DNA from: Caulobacteraceae bacterium
GTDB lineage: Bacteria; Pseudomonadota; Alphaproteobacteria; Caulobacterales; Caulobacteraceae
Reading direction: 5' to 3'
DNA: 14,508 nucleotides
Assembly (NCBI GenBank): GCA_947479185.1
Contig: CANJYY010000025.1
Span: forward strand, 1 to 14,508
Shown here: one piece after another, positions 1 to 6,672 of the stretch
How positions within the stretch are numbered: the first letter of the stretch is position 1
How the letters are laid out: each line of letters opens with the position of its first letter
Made by a program: the position numbers and the translations under genes
Notes under the pieces: generated by a model
The model's input: only the letters and a program-made list of their open reading frames with translations
Database searches by the model: none
Told to the model about the DNA's origin: nothing

Positions 1-2
1 CC

Positions 3-386
3 GGCCCCGTCGCGGGCTCCGCGGAACGGGTCCTCGTCGCCTGGAAGGGCACGCGGGAGTCGGCGCGGGCGCTGCATGACGCCTGGCCGCTGCTGGCCGA
101 GGCCAGGGAAGTCCATGTGCTGATCGTGGCCCACGAAGGCGAGGGCGGGCCCGAAGGGCTGCTGCAACGTCACCTCGAACGCCACGGCTGCAAGCCCAAC
201 ATCATCGTCGACCGCAGCGAGGACGCCTCCGCGGCCGACATCATCCGCCGGCAGGTGGCCGCCCTCGGCGCTGATCTGCTGGTGATGGGGCTCTACGGCC
301 GGCCTCGCCTGTCGGAGTTCGTGCTTGGCGGCGTCAGCCACGACCTGTTGGCCAGACCGCCGGTTCCGCTGCTCCTGTCGCACTAG
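3..386 (+). CDS. Universal stress protein (UspA family), C-terminal part, 5' end outside window
   Basis: The reading frame is open from base 3 to the TAG at 384-386, so the start lies before the window. The visible 127 residues begin GPVAGSAERVLVAWKGT, which matches the first beta strand and the VAWKGT/VAWDGS turn of a Usp domain. The end carries the nucleotide-binding signature G-x2-G-x9-G: GLYG, then nine residues, then GGVSHDLL. That is the ATP-binding form of the family. This stretch is about one Usp domain, and since about 140 residues is usual for a single domain it could be the second half of a tandem Usp protein. Usp proteins are cytoplasmic and help cells survive starvation and stress; the exact role cannot be told from sequence. 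Its stop overlaps the stop of the convergent quinone oxidoreductase by four bases (383-386). A GTG at 117 also opens this frame but lies inside the domain and is not the start. Confidence 0.88.
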   Translation, partial: GPVAGSAERVLVAWKGTRESARALHDAWPLLAEAREVHVLIVAHEGEGGPEGLLQRHLERHGCKPNIIVDRSEDASAADIIRRQVAALGADLLVMGLYGRPRLSEFVLGGVSHDLLARPPVPLLLSH

Positions 387-991
387 CCCTTTCGGCCGGC
401 GCCCTTCGGAAAGGTTTCCCGCAGCAGGGCGGCCACGTCCTTGAGGATGGCGTCGGCCGCCGGATCGGCCAGCAGGGTGTGGATGCCGCCGAAATGGCGG
501 TGGCCCGCCACCGTCAGGCCGAAGACCCCGGCCAGATGCTCGTCGAACGCCTTCACCAGGCCGTCCAGCGCGCCCGTCGACCGAACCCAGTGGTCTGGGG
601 CGCCCGAGGTGGAGATGGACAGGAGGCTCTTGCCCGTCAGCAGCGGGCTGGAACCGCCGGCGCCAGGCGCATAGCCGAAGCCCATGCTCATCACACGGTC
701 GACATAGCCCTTGAGCGTCGCCGGCGGCGCGTTGAACCAGAATGGATAGACGAAGATGAAGCTGTCCACGTCCGACAGCAGCGCCCGCTCGGCGACAACG
801 TCCGGCCGGGGAGCGAAAGCCGTCGCGGCCGGAATCTCGTCGGCCTGCAGCCGGGGATCGAAGTCCATGGCGTAGAGGTCGCGCAGGATCGCCTGGTGTC
901 CCAGCCCCTTGAGCGTCTTCACGCAGGCCTGGGCGATCGCGGCGTTGAAGCTGTCGGCCTTGGGATGTGCGAGGATGACGGCGTGTTTCAT
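383..991 (-). CDS. NAD(P)H:quinone oxidoreductase, flavodoxin-2 family (first of two paralogues)
   Basis: A 202-residue protein of the Flavodoxin_2 family (NQO1/MdaB/KefF type), soluble FAD or FMN enzymes that transfer two electrons from NAD(P)H to quinones. The N-terminal strand runs into AHPKADSFNAAI (8-19), the flavin phosphate-binding loop with the family's HPxxxSFN pattern. Residues 82-100 (YPFWFNAPPATLKGYVDRV) form the conserved P-x-W-x2-x-PP-x-LKG flavin-contacting segment. Residues 104-107 (GFGY) and LLTGK (117-121) are also typical. Length is normal. The ATG at 991 is preceded by CGGAG with a 7-base gap, a good ribosome site. It is the last gene of a - strand operon, 40 bases after its paralogue (1032-1610). 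Substrate is unknown; azoreductase or nitroreductase activity is possible. Confidence 0.87.
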   Translation of the reverse strand: MKHAVILAHPKADSFNAAIAQACVKTLKGLGHQAILRDLYAMDFDPRLQADEIPAATAFAPRPDVVAERALLSDVDSFIFVYPFWFNAPPATLKGYVDRVMSMGFGYAPGAGGSSPLLTGKSLLSISTSGAPDHWVRSTGALDGLVKAFDEHLAGVFGLTVAGHRHFGGIHTLLADPAADAILKDVAALLRETFPKGAGRKG

Positions 992-1031
992 GACCAGGCT
1001 CCGGGATGTCGAATGAGGCGCGCGGGCCGGG

Positions 1032-1610
1032 TCAGGCGCCGCGCCGGCCGAGTGACTCCGCCGTCGCCAGCCAGTTGGCCCGCCGCGCGGGATCGGCGTC
1101 GACCGATCCGCCCAGCAGGGTTCGCCGCACGGGACTGACGCCGGTCACCAGGAACAGGCCCTTCTCCAGGCCCGCCAGCCCGTGGCCGCCCAGCACGAAG
1201 CGGAACAGCGGGGTCGGCATGCCCATGGGCACGATCAGTCGCGCCGACTTGCCCGTCAGGATGCTCGACATGGCCGCCTGCGGCGAGCTCAGCGAGTAGC
1301 CGGTGCGCAGCAGCTGTTCGAAGAAGCCCTTCAGCAGCGCCGGCGGCGAGCCGAACCAGATCGGAAACACGAACACCAGATGCTGGGCGTGCTTGATCAG
1401 GTCTTGCGCCCGCTGGATGTCCGGCGCGATGACCGAGCTCTTGTAGTCCTCCAGCGACCGGACCAGCGGAAAGTCGAGCGCGCCGATGTCCAGCCGGCTG
1501 ACCTCATGCCCGGCCTCGGTCGCGCCTTTCACATAGGCGTCGGCCAGCGCCGCGCACAGGTGGGTCTGCGCGGGATCGGGATGGCCGTTGACCACGAGGA
1601 TGCGGGTCAT
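1032..1610 (-). CDS. NAD(P)H-dependent oxidoreductase, flavodoxin-2 family (second paralogue)
   Basis: A 192-residue flavodoxin-fold protein of the same family as its downstream neighbour. The flavin loop is GHPDPAQTHLC (9-19); the second signature FPIWFGSPPALLKGFFEQL spans 82-100, and LLRTGYSL (100-107) and ILTGKSARL (117-125) follow the family pattern. The two proteins align along their length but differ clearly in the loops (S/N of HPxxxSFN replaced by T/L here), so they are old duplicates with probably different substrates. The ATG at 1610 has ACGGAG 7 bases upstream. That site overlaps the stop of the SDR gene (TGACGGAG), which suggests translational coupling. Likely role: quinone or other electrophile reduction together with the SDR. 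Substrate not known. Confidence 0.85.
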   Translation of the reverse strand: MTRILVVNGHPDPAQTHLCAALADAYVKGATEAGHEVSRLDIGALDFPLVRSLEDYKSSVIAPDIQRAQDLIKHAQHLVFVFPIWFGSPPALLKGFFEQLLRTGYSLSSPQAAMSSILTGKSARLIVPMGMPTPLFRFVLGGHGLAGLEKGLFLVTGVSPVRRTLLGGSVDADPARRANWLATAESLGRRGA

Positions 1611-1622
1611 GCGATCGCTCCG

Positions 1623-2390
1623 TCAGTGGGCGGTATAGCCGCCATCGATCACCAGTTCGGATCCGGTGACGAATTTGGACTCGTCGGAGGCAAGATAGAC
1701 CACGCCCCAGGCGATGTCGTCCGGCTCGCCCATGTGGCCGAGCGGATGCAGCGCGGCGACCCCCTGCCGGGCCTCATCGACATCCGGCTGGTCCTCGAGG
1801 AAGTGCGCGACCATCGGCGTCCAGATGAAGCCGGGATGGATCGAGTTCACACGGATCCTGTCCGGCGCGTAGATCATCGCGTCGGTCTTGGACATCAGCC
1901 GCACCGCGCCCTTGGACGCGTGGTAGGGCGGCGCGTCGGCGGCGCCGACGAGGCCGTAGATCGAGGACAGGTTGATGATGCTGCCGCCGCCGGCCGCCTT
2001 CAGGTGCGGGATGGCGTGCTTGGTGCAGAAGAACACGCCCTTGACGTTGATCCCCTGAACCAGGTCCCACTCGGCCTCGGTGATCTCGTGCGTCGGCTTG
2101 CTGGCCCCGGAAATGCCGGCGTTGTTCACCAGCACGTCGATGCGGCCGAAGTGGGCGGCGATCTCGGTCATGACCCGGGCGACCTCCGCCTCGCTCGAGA
2201 CATCGCAATGCCAGTAGCGGGCCTGCCCGCCGCGGTCGCAGATTTCCAGCGCCAGGGCCTCGCCCTCCGCGTCGATGATGTCGAGCACCGCCACGGCGGC
2301 GCCTTCGTCGGCCATACGGATCGCCGCGGCGCGGCCGATCCCGAGCGCGGCGCCCGTGATGACGGCGACCTTGTCCTTGAGCCTGTTCAT
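1623..2390 (-). CDS. SDR-family NAD(H)-dependent dehydrogenase
   Basis: A 255-residue classical short-chain dehydrogenase/reductase. The cofactor loop TGAALGIG is at 12-19. Asp37 at the end of strand beta-2 (VLDI) favours NAD(H) over NADP(H). Asp63 (CDV) contacts the adenine, and NNAG is at 89-92. The catalytic set is Asn115, Ser142/143, Tyr156 and Lys160 (YHASK). PGFIWTPM (186-193) and the C-terminal SELVIDGGYTAH are also typical. The sequence resembles cyclopentanol- or cyclohexanol-dehydrogenase type SDRs, but substrate cannot be assigned. The gene leads a - strand operon: 12 bases separate its stop from the next oxidoreductase. The start context is weak (GGCAGG close to ATG). A TATGAT element lies about 65 bases upstream of the ATG. 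Confidence 0.9.
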   Translation of the reverse strand: MNRLKDKVAVITGAALGIGRAAAIRMADEGAAVAVLDIIDAEGEALALEICDRGGQARYWHCDVSSEAEVARVMTEIAAHFGRIDVLVNNAGISGASKPTHEITEAEWDLVQGINVKGVFFCTKHAIPHLKAAGGGSIINLSSIYGLVGAADAPPYHASKGAVRLMSKTDAMIYAPDRIRVNSIHPGFIWTPMVAHFLEDQPDVDEARQGVAALHPLGHMGEPDDIAWGVVYLASDESKFVTGSELVIDGGYTAH

Positions 2391-2456
2391 GCGCCTGCCG
2401 CCCGGCCCGCGCCGGACGTCCTCTGACCGCGCCGACGGGGCTCGACGCCTGATCTG

Positions 2457-2462
2457 ATCATA
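2457..2462 (-). promoter_or_regulatory. Possible -10 element (TATGAT) for the SDR operon
   Basis: On the - strand the sequence reads GGGGCTATGATCAGATCAGG. TATGAT differs from the sigma-70 consensus TATAAT at one base and sits in a GCTA context like that of Caulobacter housekeeping promoters. No convincing -35 is found 16-18 bases upstream. The adjacent repeated TGATC/GATCA motif could be an operator. It lies just downstream of the efp terminator hairpin, where a promoter for the next gene would be expected. Confidence 0.35.
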
Positions 2463-2476
2463 GCCCCGAAAATGGG

Positions 2477-2509
2477 GACCCGCGCCTTGATGTCGCTCAA
2501 GGCGCGGTC
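2477..2509 (-). terminator. Hairpin after efp, probable transcription terminator
   Basis: CCGCGCCTTGA (2480-2490) and TCAAGGCGCGG (2497-2507) are a perfect 11-bp inverted repeat with a 6-base loop. The stem can extend by three more pairs (GAC/GTC) with one bulged C. It begins 15 bases past the efp stop. On the - strand the stem is followed by GTCCCCATTTTCGGGG, which has only a four-T run inside a second small hairpin (CCCC/GGGG), so termination may be partial. Confidence 0.65.
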
Positions 2510-2524
2510 ACAGGCGCGTCAGGC

Positions 2525-3091
2525 TCAGTCCTTGGCGCGTTCCAGGTAGGAGCCGTCCTCGGTCAGAACGACGATGCGCGTGCCGACGGCGATGTAGGGC
2601 GGGACCATCGTCTTGACGCCGTTCGACAGCAGGGCGGGCTTGTAGGACGAGGAGGCCGTCTGGCCCTTCATCGACGGCTCGGTGTCGACGATCTCGAGCG
2701 TGGCCGTGCGCGGCAGTTCGATGGCGATCGGGGTCTGGTTGTAGATCGACAGCGAGACGGACATGCCGTCCTGCAGATAGGCGGCGGCGTCGCCGATCAC
2801 GTCTTCCGTGCCGACGTACTGCTCGTAGGTTTCCGGGTTCATGAAGTGGAACCCTTCAGCGTCCTTGTAGAGGAAGGTGTGCTCGCGCTGGTCGACGATG
2901 GCGCGTTCGACCACCTCGGTGGTGCGGTAGCGCTCGGCGACCTTCACGCCGTCGGAGATGCGGCGCATGTTGAGCTGGGTCACCGGCGTGCCCTTGCCGG
3001 GGTGGATGTTGTCGACGGTGAGGACGACATAGAGCTTGTCGTCGAGTTCAACGACGGCGCCTTTGCGGAGCGAACTGGCGGCAACCTTCAC
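2525..3091 (-). CDS. efp: Translation elongation factor P (EF-P)
   Basis: EF-P binds stalled ribosomes between the P and E sites and promotes peptide bond formation at polyproline runs. From the GTG at 3091 the protein has 188 residues, the normal EF-P length, and starts [11 protein letters not shown] as in Caulobacter. An AGGGA ribosome site (complement of 3100-3104) lies 8 bases upstream of this GTG. The frame stays open further upstream to 3343, but that extension has no EF-P homology. Domain I covers about 1-65 and carries the modification loop IHPGKGTP with Lys33, equivalent to E. coli Lys34. Domain II covers about 66-128, and domain III ([17 protein letters not shown], then VPPYIAVG) covers 130-188. 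The Lys in a PGKG loop fits beta-lysylation by EpmA rather than rhamnosylation of an Arg. The genes for EpmA and EpmB are divergently transcribed next to it, which supports this. Confidence 0.97.
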   Translation of the reverse strand: MKVAASSLRKGAVVELDDKLYVVLTVDNIHPGKGTPVTQLNMRRISDGVKVAERYRTTEVVERAIVDQREHTFLYKDAEGFHFMNPETYEQYVGTEDVIGDAAAYLQDGMSVSLSIYNQTPIAIELPRTATLEIVDTEPSMKGQTASSSYKPALLSNGVKTMVPPYIAVGTRIVVLTEDGSYLERAKD

Positions 3092-3099
3092 GTGATGCG

Positions 3100-3104
3100 T
3101 CCCT
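3100..3104 (-). promoter_or_regulatory. Ribosome binding site that fixes the efp GTG start
   Basis: The - strand reads CCAGGGACGCATCACGTG. AGGGA is followed by an 8-base gap and then the GTG codon of EF-P. No equally good site precedes the longer open frame. Confidence 0.75.
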
Positions 3105-3132
3105 GGTGTATGTGGCGGCCTGTCGGGGCGCT

Positions 3133-3142
3133 CACAATTGTG
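3133..3142. repeat. 10-bp palindrome in the efp-epmA intergenic region
   Basis: CACAATTGTG is a perfect palindrome between the divergent efp and epmA starts. The surrounding GCGCTCACAATTGTG resembles half of an ideal lac-type operator, but nothing else in the window encodes a LacI protein. It may be an operator or chance. The 166-base gap (3092-3257) otherwise holds ribosome sites and presumably two promoters; no strong -35/-10 pair could be singled out. Confidence 0.35.
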
Positions 3143-3244
3143 CTGGAAGAATAGGTTCCCCCGCTCCATAGCGTCCCGAGCCAAAATCGCCAGCAATTCT
3201 CGCTTCTTCCCGTCTTCGGCCCTGCCGACGGCGTCGCCTGATCC

Positions 3245-3249
3245 GGAAG
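3245..3249 (+). promoter_or_regulatory. Ribosome binding site for the epmA TTG start
   Basis: GGAAG is 8 bases upstream of the TTG at 3258. It supports TTG as the start, since no ATG or GTG occurs near the beginning of the conserved region. Confidence 0.6.
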
Positions 3250-3257
3250 TCCCGACC

Positions 3258-4307
3258 TTGAACAGCCCGCTTGCAACCCCCTGGTGGAGACCGGACGTCC
3301 ACGCCGACCGGCGGCCGTTCCTGCTGATCCGCAACCGGATCAAGGCGGCGCTGCGGCGGGCGTTCGAGGATCAGGGCTTCGTCGAGACCGAGGCCGCCTG
3401 CCTGCAGGTCTCGCCCGGCAACGAGGCGCACCTGCACGCCTTCGCCACCGAAGCGCTCGATCTGGCCGGCGGTCGGCGGCCCTTCTATCTGCACACCTCG
3501 CCCGAGTTCGCCTGCAAGAAGCTGCTGGCGGCGGGGGAAGAGAAGATCTTCGAATTCGCCCGGGTCTGGCGCAACCGCGAGCGCGGTCCGCTGCATCATC
3601 CCGAGTTCACCATGCTGGAGTGGTACCGGACCGGCGCGCCCTACGAGACCCTGATGGACGACTGCGCGGCGATCCTGGCCCTGGCGGCGGAGACCGCCGG
3701 GACCACGCGGTTCCGCTTCCGCGGCCTGGAGGTCGATCCGTTCGCGACGCCAGAGCGGATCACGGTGGCCCAGGCCTTTGAGCGGTTCGCCGGCGTCGAT
3801 TTGCTCGCCAGCCTTGCCGCCGACGGAGCCACCGACCGCGACGCGCTTGCGTCGGCGACCAGCGCCGCCGGCATTCGCGTCGCCGACGACGACACCTGGG
3901 CCGACGTGTTCAGCCGGGTGATGGTCGAGAAGGTCGAGCCCAACCTCGGCGCTGGCCGGGCCGTCATCCTGTGCGAATACCCGACCGCCGAGGCGGCGCT
4001 GGCGCGGCCGACGGCGCACGACCCGCGCGTGGCCGAGCGGTTCGAGCTCTATGCCTGCGGTGTCGAGCTGGCCAACGCCTTCGGCGAGCTGACCGACGCG
4101 GCCGAGCAGCGCCGTCGTTTCGAGGCCGAGATGGACGAGAAGGCCCGGGTCTATGGAGAACGCTATCCGCTCGACGAGGATTTCCTGGCGGCGCTGGAGT
4201 TGATGCCCAACGCCTCGGGCTCGGCCCTCGGCTTCGACCGGCTGGTGATGCTGGCGGCCGGCGCCAACCGCATCGAGCAGGTGCTCTGGGTTCCGGTGGC
4301 GTCATGA
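3258..4307 (+). CDS. epmA: EF-P (beta-)lysine--lysine ligase EpmA (GenX/PoxA/YjeA)
   Basis: EpmA is a paralogue of the lysyl-tRNA synthetase catalytic core. It activates (R)-beta-lysine with ATP and attaches it to the conserved Lys of EF-P. From the TTG at 3258 it has 349 residues, the usual size (E. coli 325). There is no anticodon-binding domain. Class II motif 1 lies in the early helix ([18 protein letters not shown], 24-41). [13 protein letters not shown] (78-90) and motif 2 ([13 protein letters not shown], 98-110, then [12 protein letters not shown]) follow. [11 protein letters not shown] is the family signature, and motif 3 is [12 protein letters not shown] near the C terminus. The frame is open back to a TTG at 3138, but the extra 40 residues do not look like the family. 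The 3' end overlaps epmB by ATGA (4304-4307), so the two are translationally coupled. It is divergent from efp, its substrate. Confidence 0.94.
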   Translation: MNSPLATPWWRPDVHADRRPFLLIRNRIKAALRRAFEDQGFVETEAACLQVSPGNEAHLHAFATEALDLAGGRRPFYLHTSPEFACKKLLAAGEEKIFEFARVWRNRERGPLHHPEFTMLEWYRTGAPYETLMDDCAAILALAAETAGTTRFRFRGLEVDPFATPERITVAQAFERFAGVDLLASLAADGATDRDALASATSAAGIRVADDDTWADVFSRVMVEKVEPNLGAGRAVILCEYPTAEAALARPTAHDPRVAERFELYACGVELANAFGELTDAAEQRRRFEAEMDEKARVYGERYPLDEDFLAALELMPNASGSALGFDRLVMLAAGANRIEQVLWVPVAS

Positions 4308-5365
4308 GCGAAAGCCGCACCCTGCGCACGCTTGATGACCTGGCCGGCGCCGGTCTGCTGTCCGCCGACCGTCTGCCGGCGCTGGAGGCGGTCGCCGCCC
4401 GCTACGCCGTGGCCGTCACACCGGCGATGACGGCGCTGATCGACGCCGCCGACGCGGCCGACCCGATCGCCCGCCAGTTCATTCCGGGTCCGGACGAACT
4501 CGACGTCCTGCCGATCGAGTCGGCGGACCCCGTGGGCGACGAGACCCACAGTCCGGTCGAGGGGATCGTCCACCGCTACCCAGATCGGGCGCTGCTCAAG
4601 CTGACCCACACCTGCGCCGTCTACTGCCGCTTCTGCTTCCGCCGCGAAGTCGTGGGGCCGGACGGGGCGGGGACCCTGACCCCCACGCAGCTCGACGCGG
4701 CCCTGGCCTACATCGCCGCCACCCCGGCCATCTGGGAGGTGATCCTGACCGGCGGCGACCCGCTGGTGCTCTCGCCCCGCCGGCTGCGCGAGGTCATGGC
4801 CCGGCTGGAGGCGATCGATCATGTGAAGGTCATCCGCTTCCACACCCGCGTGCCCGTGGTCGCGCCGGAGACCATCACCGACGAGCTGGTCGCCGCGCTG
4901 AAGAGCTCGACCAGGGCCGTCTATGTCGCGCTGCACGCCAACCATCCGCGCGAGCTGACGCCCGCCGCCCGGGCGGCCTGCGCGAGGATCATCGACGCCG
5001 GCCTGCCGATGCTCAGCCAGACGGTGCTGCTGCGCGGGGTGAACGATGACGCCGCGACCCTCGCCACGCTGATGCGGGCGTTCGTAGAGACTCGGATCAA
5101 GCCCTACTATCTGCACCAGGGCGATCTCGCTCCGGGTACGGCCCACTTCCGCGTGCCGATCGCGGAGGGTCAGGCCCTGATGCGGGCCCTGCGCGGCAGC
5201 GTCTCGGGCCTCTGCCAGCCGACCTACATCCTCGATATCCCTGATGGCCACGGCAAGGTGCCGATCGGTCCGGGCTACCTCAGCGACGGTCCGGATGATG
5301 GCCTGCGGGTCGAGGATCCCGACGGCGTCGCGCACGTCTATCCGGGCCAGCCGGACGGACTCTGA
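4304..5365 (+). CDS. epmB: EF-P (R)-beta-lysylation protein EpmB, lysine 2,3-aminomutase (YjeK)
   Basis: A radical SAM/PLP enzyme that converts L-alpha-lysine to (R)-beta-lysine for EpmA. The 353-residue length is close to E. coli EpmB (342). The [4Fe-4S] cluster motif is C104-AVY-C108-RF-C111, the CX3CX2C form. LTGGDPL (148-154) is the SAM-binding GGDP motif. The probable PLP lysine is Lys318 in DIPDGHGKVPIG. HTRVPVVAPETI (180-191) and IKPYYLHQGDLAPGTAHF (265-282) are also conserved in lysine aminomutases. It lacks the long C-terminal tetramerisation extension of clostridial KamA, as EpmB does. The ATG at 4304 lies in the ATGA overlap with the epmA stop, which fixes the start. A longer upstream reading of the same frame runs inside epmA and is not coding. 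KamA-like catabolic activity is unlikely given the neighbours. Confidence 0.95.
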   Translation: MSESRTLRTLDDLAGAGLLSADRLPALEAVAARYAVAVTPAMTALIDAADAADPIARQFIPGPDELDVLPIESADPVGDETHSPVEGIVHRYPDRALLKLTHTCAVYCRFCFRREVVGPDGAGTLTPTQLDAALAYIAATPAIWEVILTGGDPLVLSPRRLREVMARLEAIDHVKVIRFHTRVPVVAPETITDELVAALKSSTRAVYVALHANHPRELTPAARAACARIIDAGLPMLSQTVLLRGVNDDAATLATLMRAFVETRIKPYYLHQGDLAPGTAHFRVPIAEGQALMRALRGSVSGLCQPTYILDIPDGHGKVPIGPGYLSDGPDDGLRVEDPDGVAHVYPGQPDGL

Positions 5366-5463
5366 CGTCGAACAGACGTTGGAAGGTCTTGCCTCCCGAT
5401 GACGATTACGGGAGTGGTGAACCGAAACCAGCCTTTGACCAACACGCGCGATTGGGTCCGACC

Positions 5464-6663
5464 ATGACTGTTCAAGCCACGCCCCAGGGCGCCCGACCCG
5501 GGCCGCTCGCCGGGGTCCGGGTCATCGACCTGACCCAGTTCATCCTCGGCCCCTACGCCACCCAGACGCTGGGCGATCTCGGCGCGGACATCATCAAGGT
5601 CGAGGAGCCCTCCGGCGACCGCCAGCGCGGCAATGGCAAGGCCCCGAAGTCGAAGGAGATGGGCCCCGGCTATATCGCCTTCAACCGCAACAAGCGCTCG
5701 GTGAGCCTGGACCTGAAGACCGACGAAGGCCGCGACACCCTGCGCCGGCTGGTCGCGACGGGCGACGTCTTCATCCACAACATGCGGCCCGCCGCCGTGG
5801 CGCGGCTGGGCTTCTCCTACGAGCAGGTCAAGGCCATCAAGCCGGACATCGTCTACGTCGAGGCCATGGGCTACGACGACGCTGGCCCCTACGCCGGGCT
5901 GCAGGCGTTCGACGATCTGATCCAGTCGGCCAGCGGCGCCTGCGGGCTGGGACAGCTGGTCGATCCGGAGGCCGAGCTGCGGCCGCTGCCGTCGTATCTG
6001 GCCGACAAGACCTGCGGCCTGTTCGCGGCGATCGCCACCCTGGCGGCCCTGCGGCACAAGGAGCAGACCGGCGAGGGCCAGTATGTGGCCGTGCCGATGC
6101 TGGAGTCCTTCACCGGCTTCCTCATGGCCGAGCACCTCTACGGCGAGACCTTCATTCCGCCGACCAGCAGCTTCGGCTTCACCACCGCGCTCACGCCGCA
6201 CCGCAAGCCGATGAAGACCAGGGACGGCTGGCTGACGGTCAATCCGGCCAACGCCGTGCAGTCGGCGAAGTTCATGGAGCTGGGCGGCCTGCCCGGCGCC
6301 TATGAGAGCGAGCGCATGACCTCCAAGACCAGCGGTCGCGAGAAGGTCGCCGAATACTACGCCATGATGGGCGAGGCCGCGGCCAGCCACACGACGGAGG
6401 AGTGGATGGCGATCGGCGCCGAGAACTCCATCCCGGTCATGCGGGCCAATACGGCCAAGGGCATCTTCGAGGACGCCCAGCTCAGCCAGACCCTGTTCGA
6501 GGAGCGGACGCTGGAGGGGGAAGGCGCCTATCGCGCGATGAAGCCCGGCCTGCGTTTCTCGAAGACCCCGGCCAGCATCCGCCGCGACCCGCCGCGCATC
6601 GGTCAGGACACTGACGATGTACTGGCCGAGCTCGAGGCCTGGGAAGCGTCCGCCAAGGCCTGA
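5464..6663 (+). CDS. CoA transferase, family III (CaiB/BaiF type)
   Basis: Family III CoA transferases move CoA between carboxylic acids through an aspartyl-CoA thioester intermediate. The 399-residue protein has the family start PLAGVRVIDLTQFILGPYATQTLGDLGADIIKVE (14-47, quoted in two parts: PLAGVRVIDLTQF and ILGPYATQTLGDLGADIIK). YIAFNRNKRSVSLDLKT (70-86) matches the NRNKRSxxLDLK signature. Asp150 in LQAFDDLIQSASG is the likely catalytic aspartate. The C-terminal GLRFSKTPASIRRDPPRIGQ is typical of BaiF-like members. The substrate (carnitine, formate, bile acid, alpha-methylacyl, succinate or other) cannot be read. The start is the ATG at 5464; the Shine-Dalgarno is weak. No acyl-CoA dehydrogenase or hydratase gene lies nearby. 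Its 3' end is 9 bases from the convergent diiron gene. Confidence 0.92.
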   Translation: MTVQATPQGARPGPLAGVRVIDLTQFILGPYATQTLGDLGADIIKVEEPSGDRQRGNGKAPKSKEMGPGYIAFNRNKRSVSLDLKTDEGRDTLRRLVATGDVFIHNMRPAAVARLGFSYEQVKAIKPDIVYVEAMGYDDAGPYAGLQAFDDLIQSASGACGLGQLVDPEAELRPLPSYLADKTCGLFAAIATLAALRHKEQTGEGQYVAVPMLESFTGFLMAEHLYGETFIPPTSSFGFTTALTPHRKPMKTRDGWLTVNPANAVQSAKFMELGGLPGAYESERMTSKTSGREKVAEYYAMMGEAAASHTTEEWMAIGAENSIPVMRANTAKGIFEDAQLSQTLFEERTLEGEGAYRAMKPGLRFSKTPASIRRDPPRIGQDTDDVLAELEAWEASAKA

Positions 6664-6672
6664 CCCGGCAGG

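Noticed and set aside
1182..2426. Long + strand open frame (414 codons) across the oxidoreductase/SDR operon
   Set aside because: It is antisense to two well-recognised enzymes, is Arg/His/Gly-rich and has no known motif; such frames are common in high-GC DNA.
3092..3343. N-terminal extension of EF-P to 272 residues
   Set aside because: The extra 84 residues have no EF-P similarity and the GTG at 3091 has a good ribosome site and gives the normal 188 residues.
5393..5414. Inverted repeat CTCCCG/CGGGAG after epmB as a terminator
   Set aside because: The stem is only 6 bp with a 10-base loop and no T run follows.
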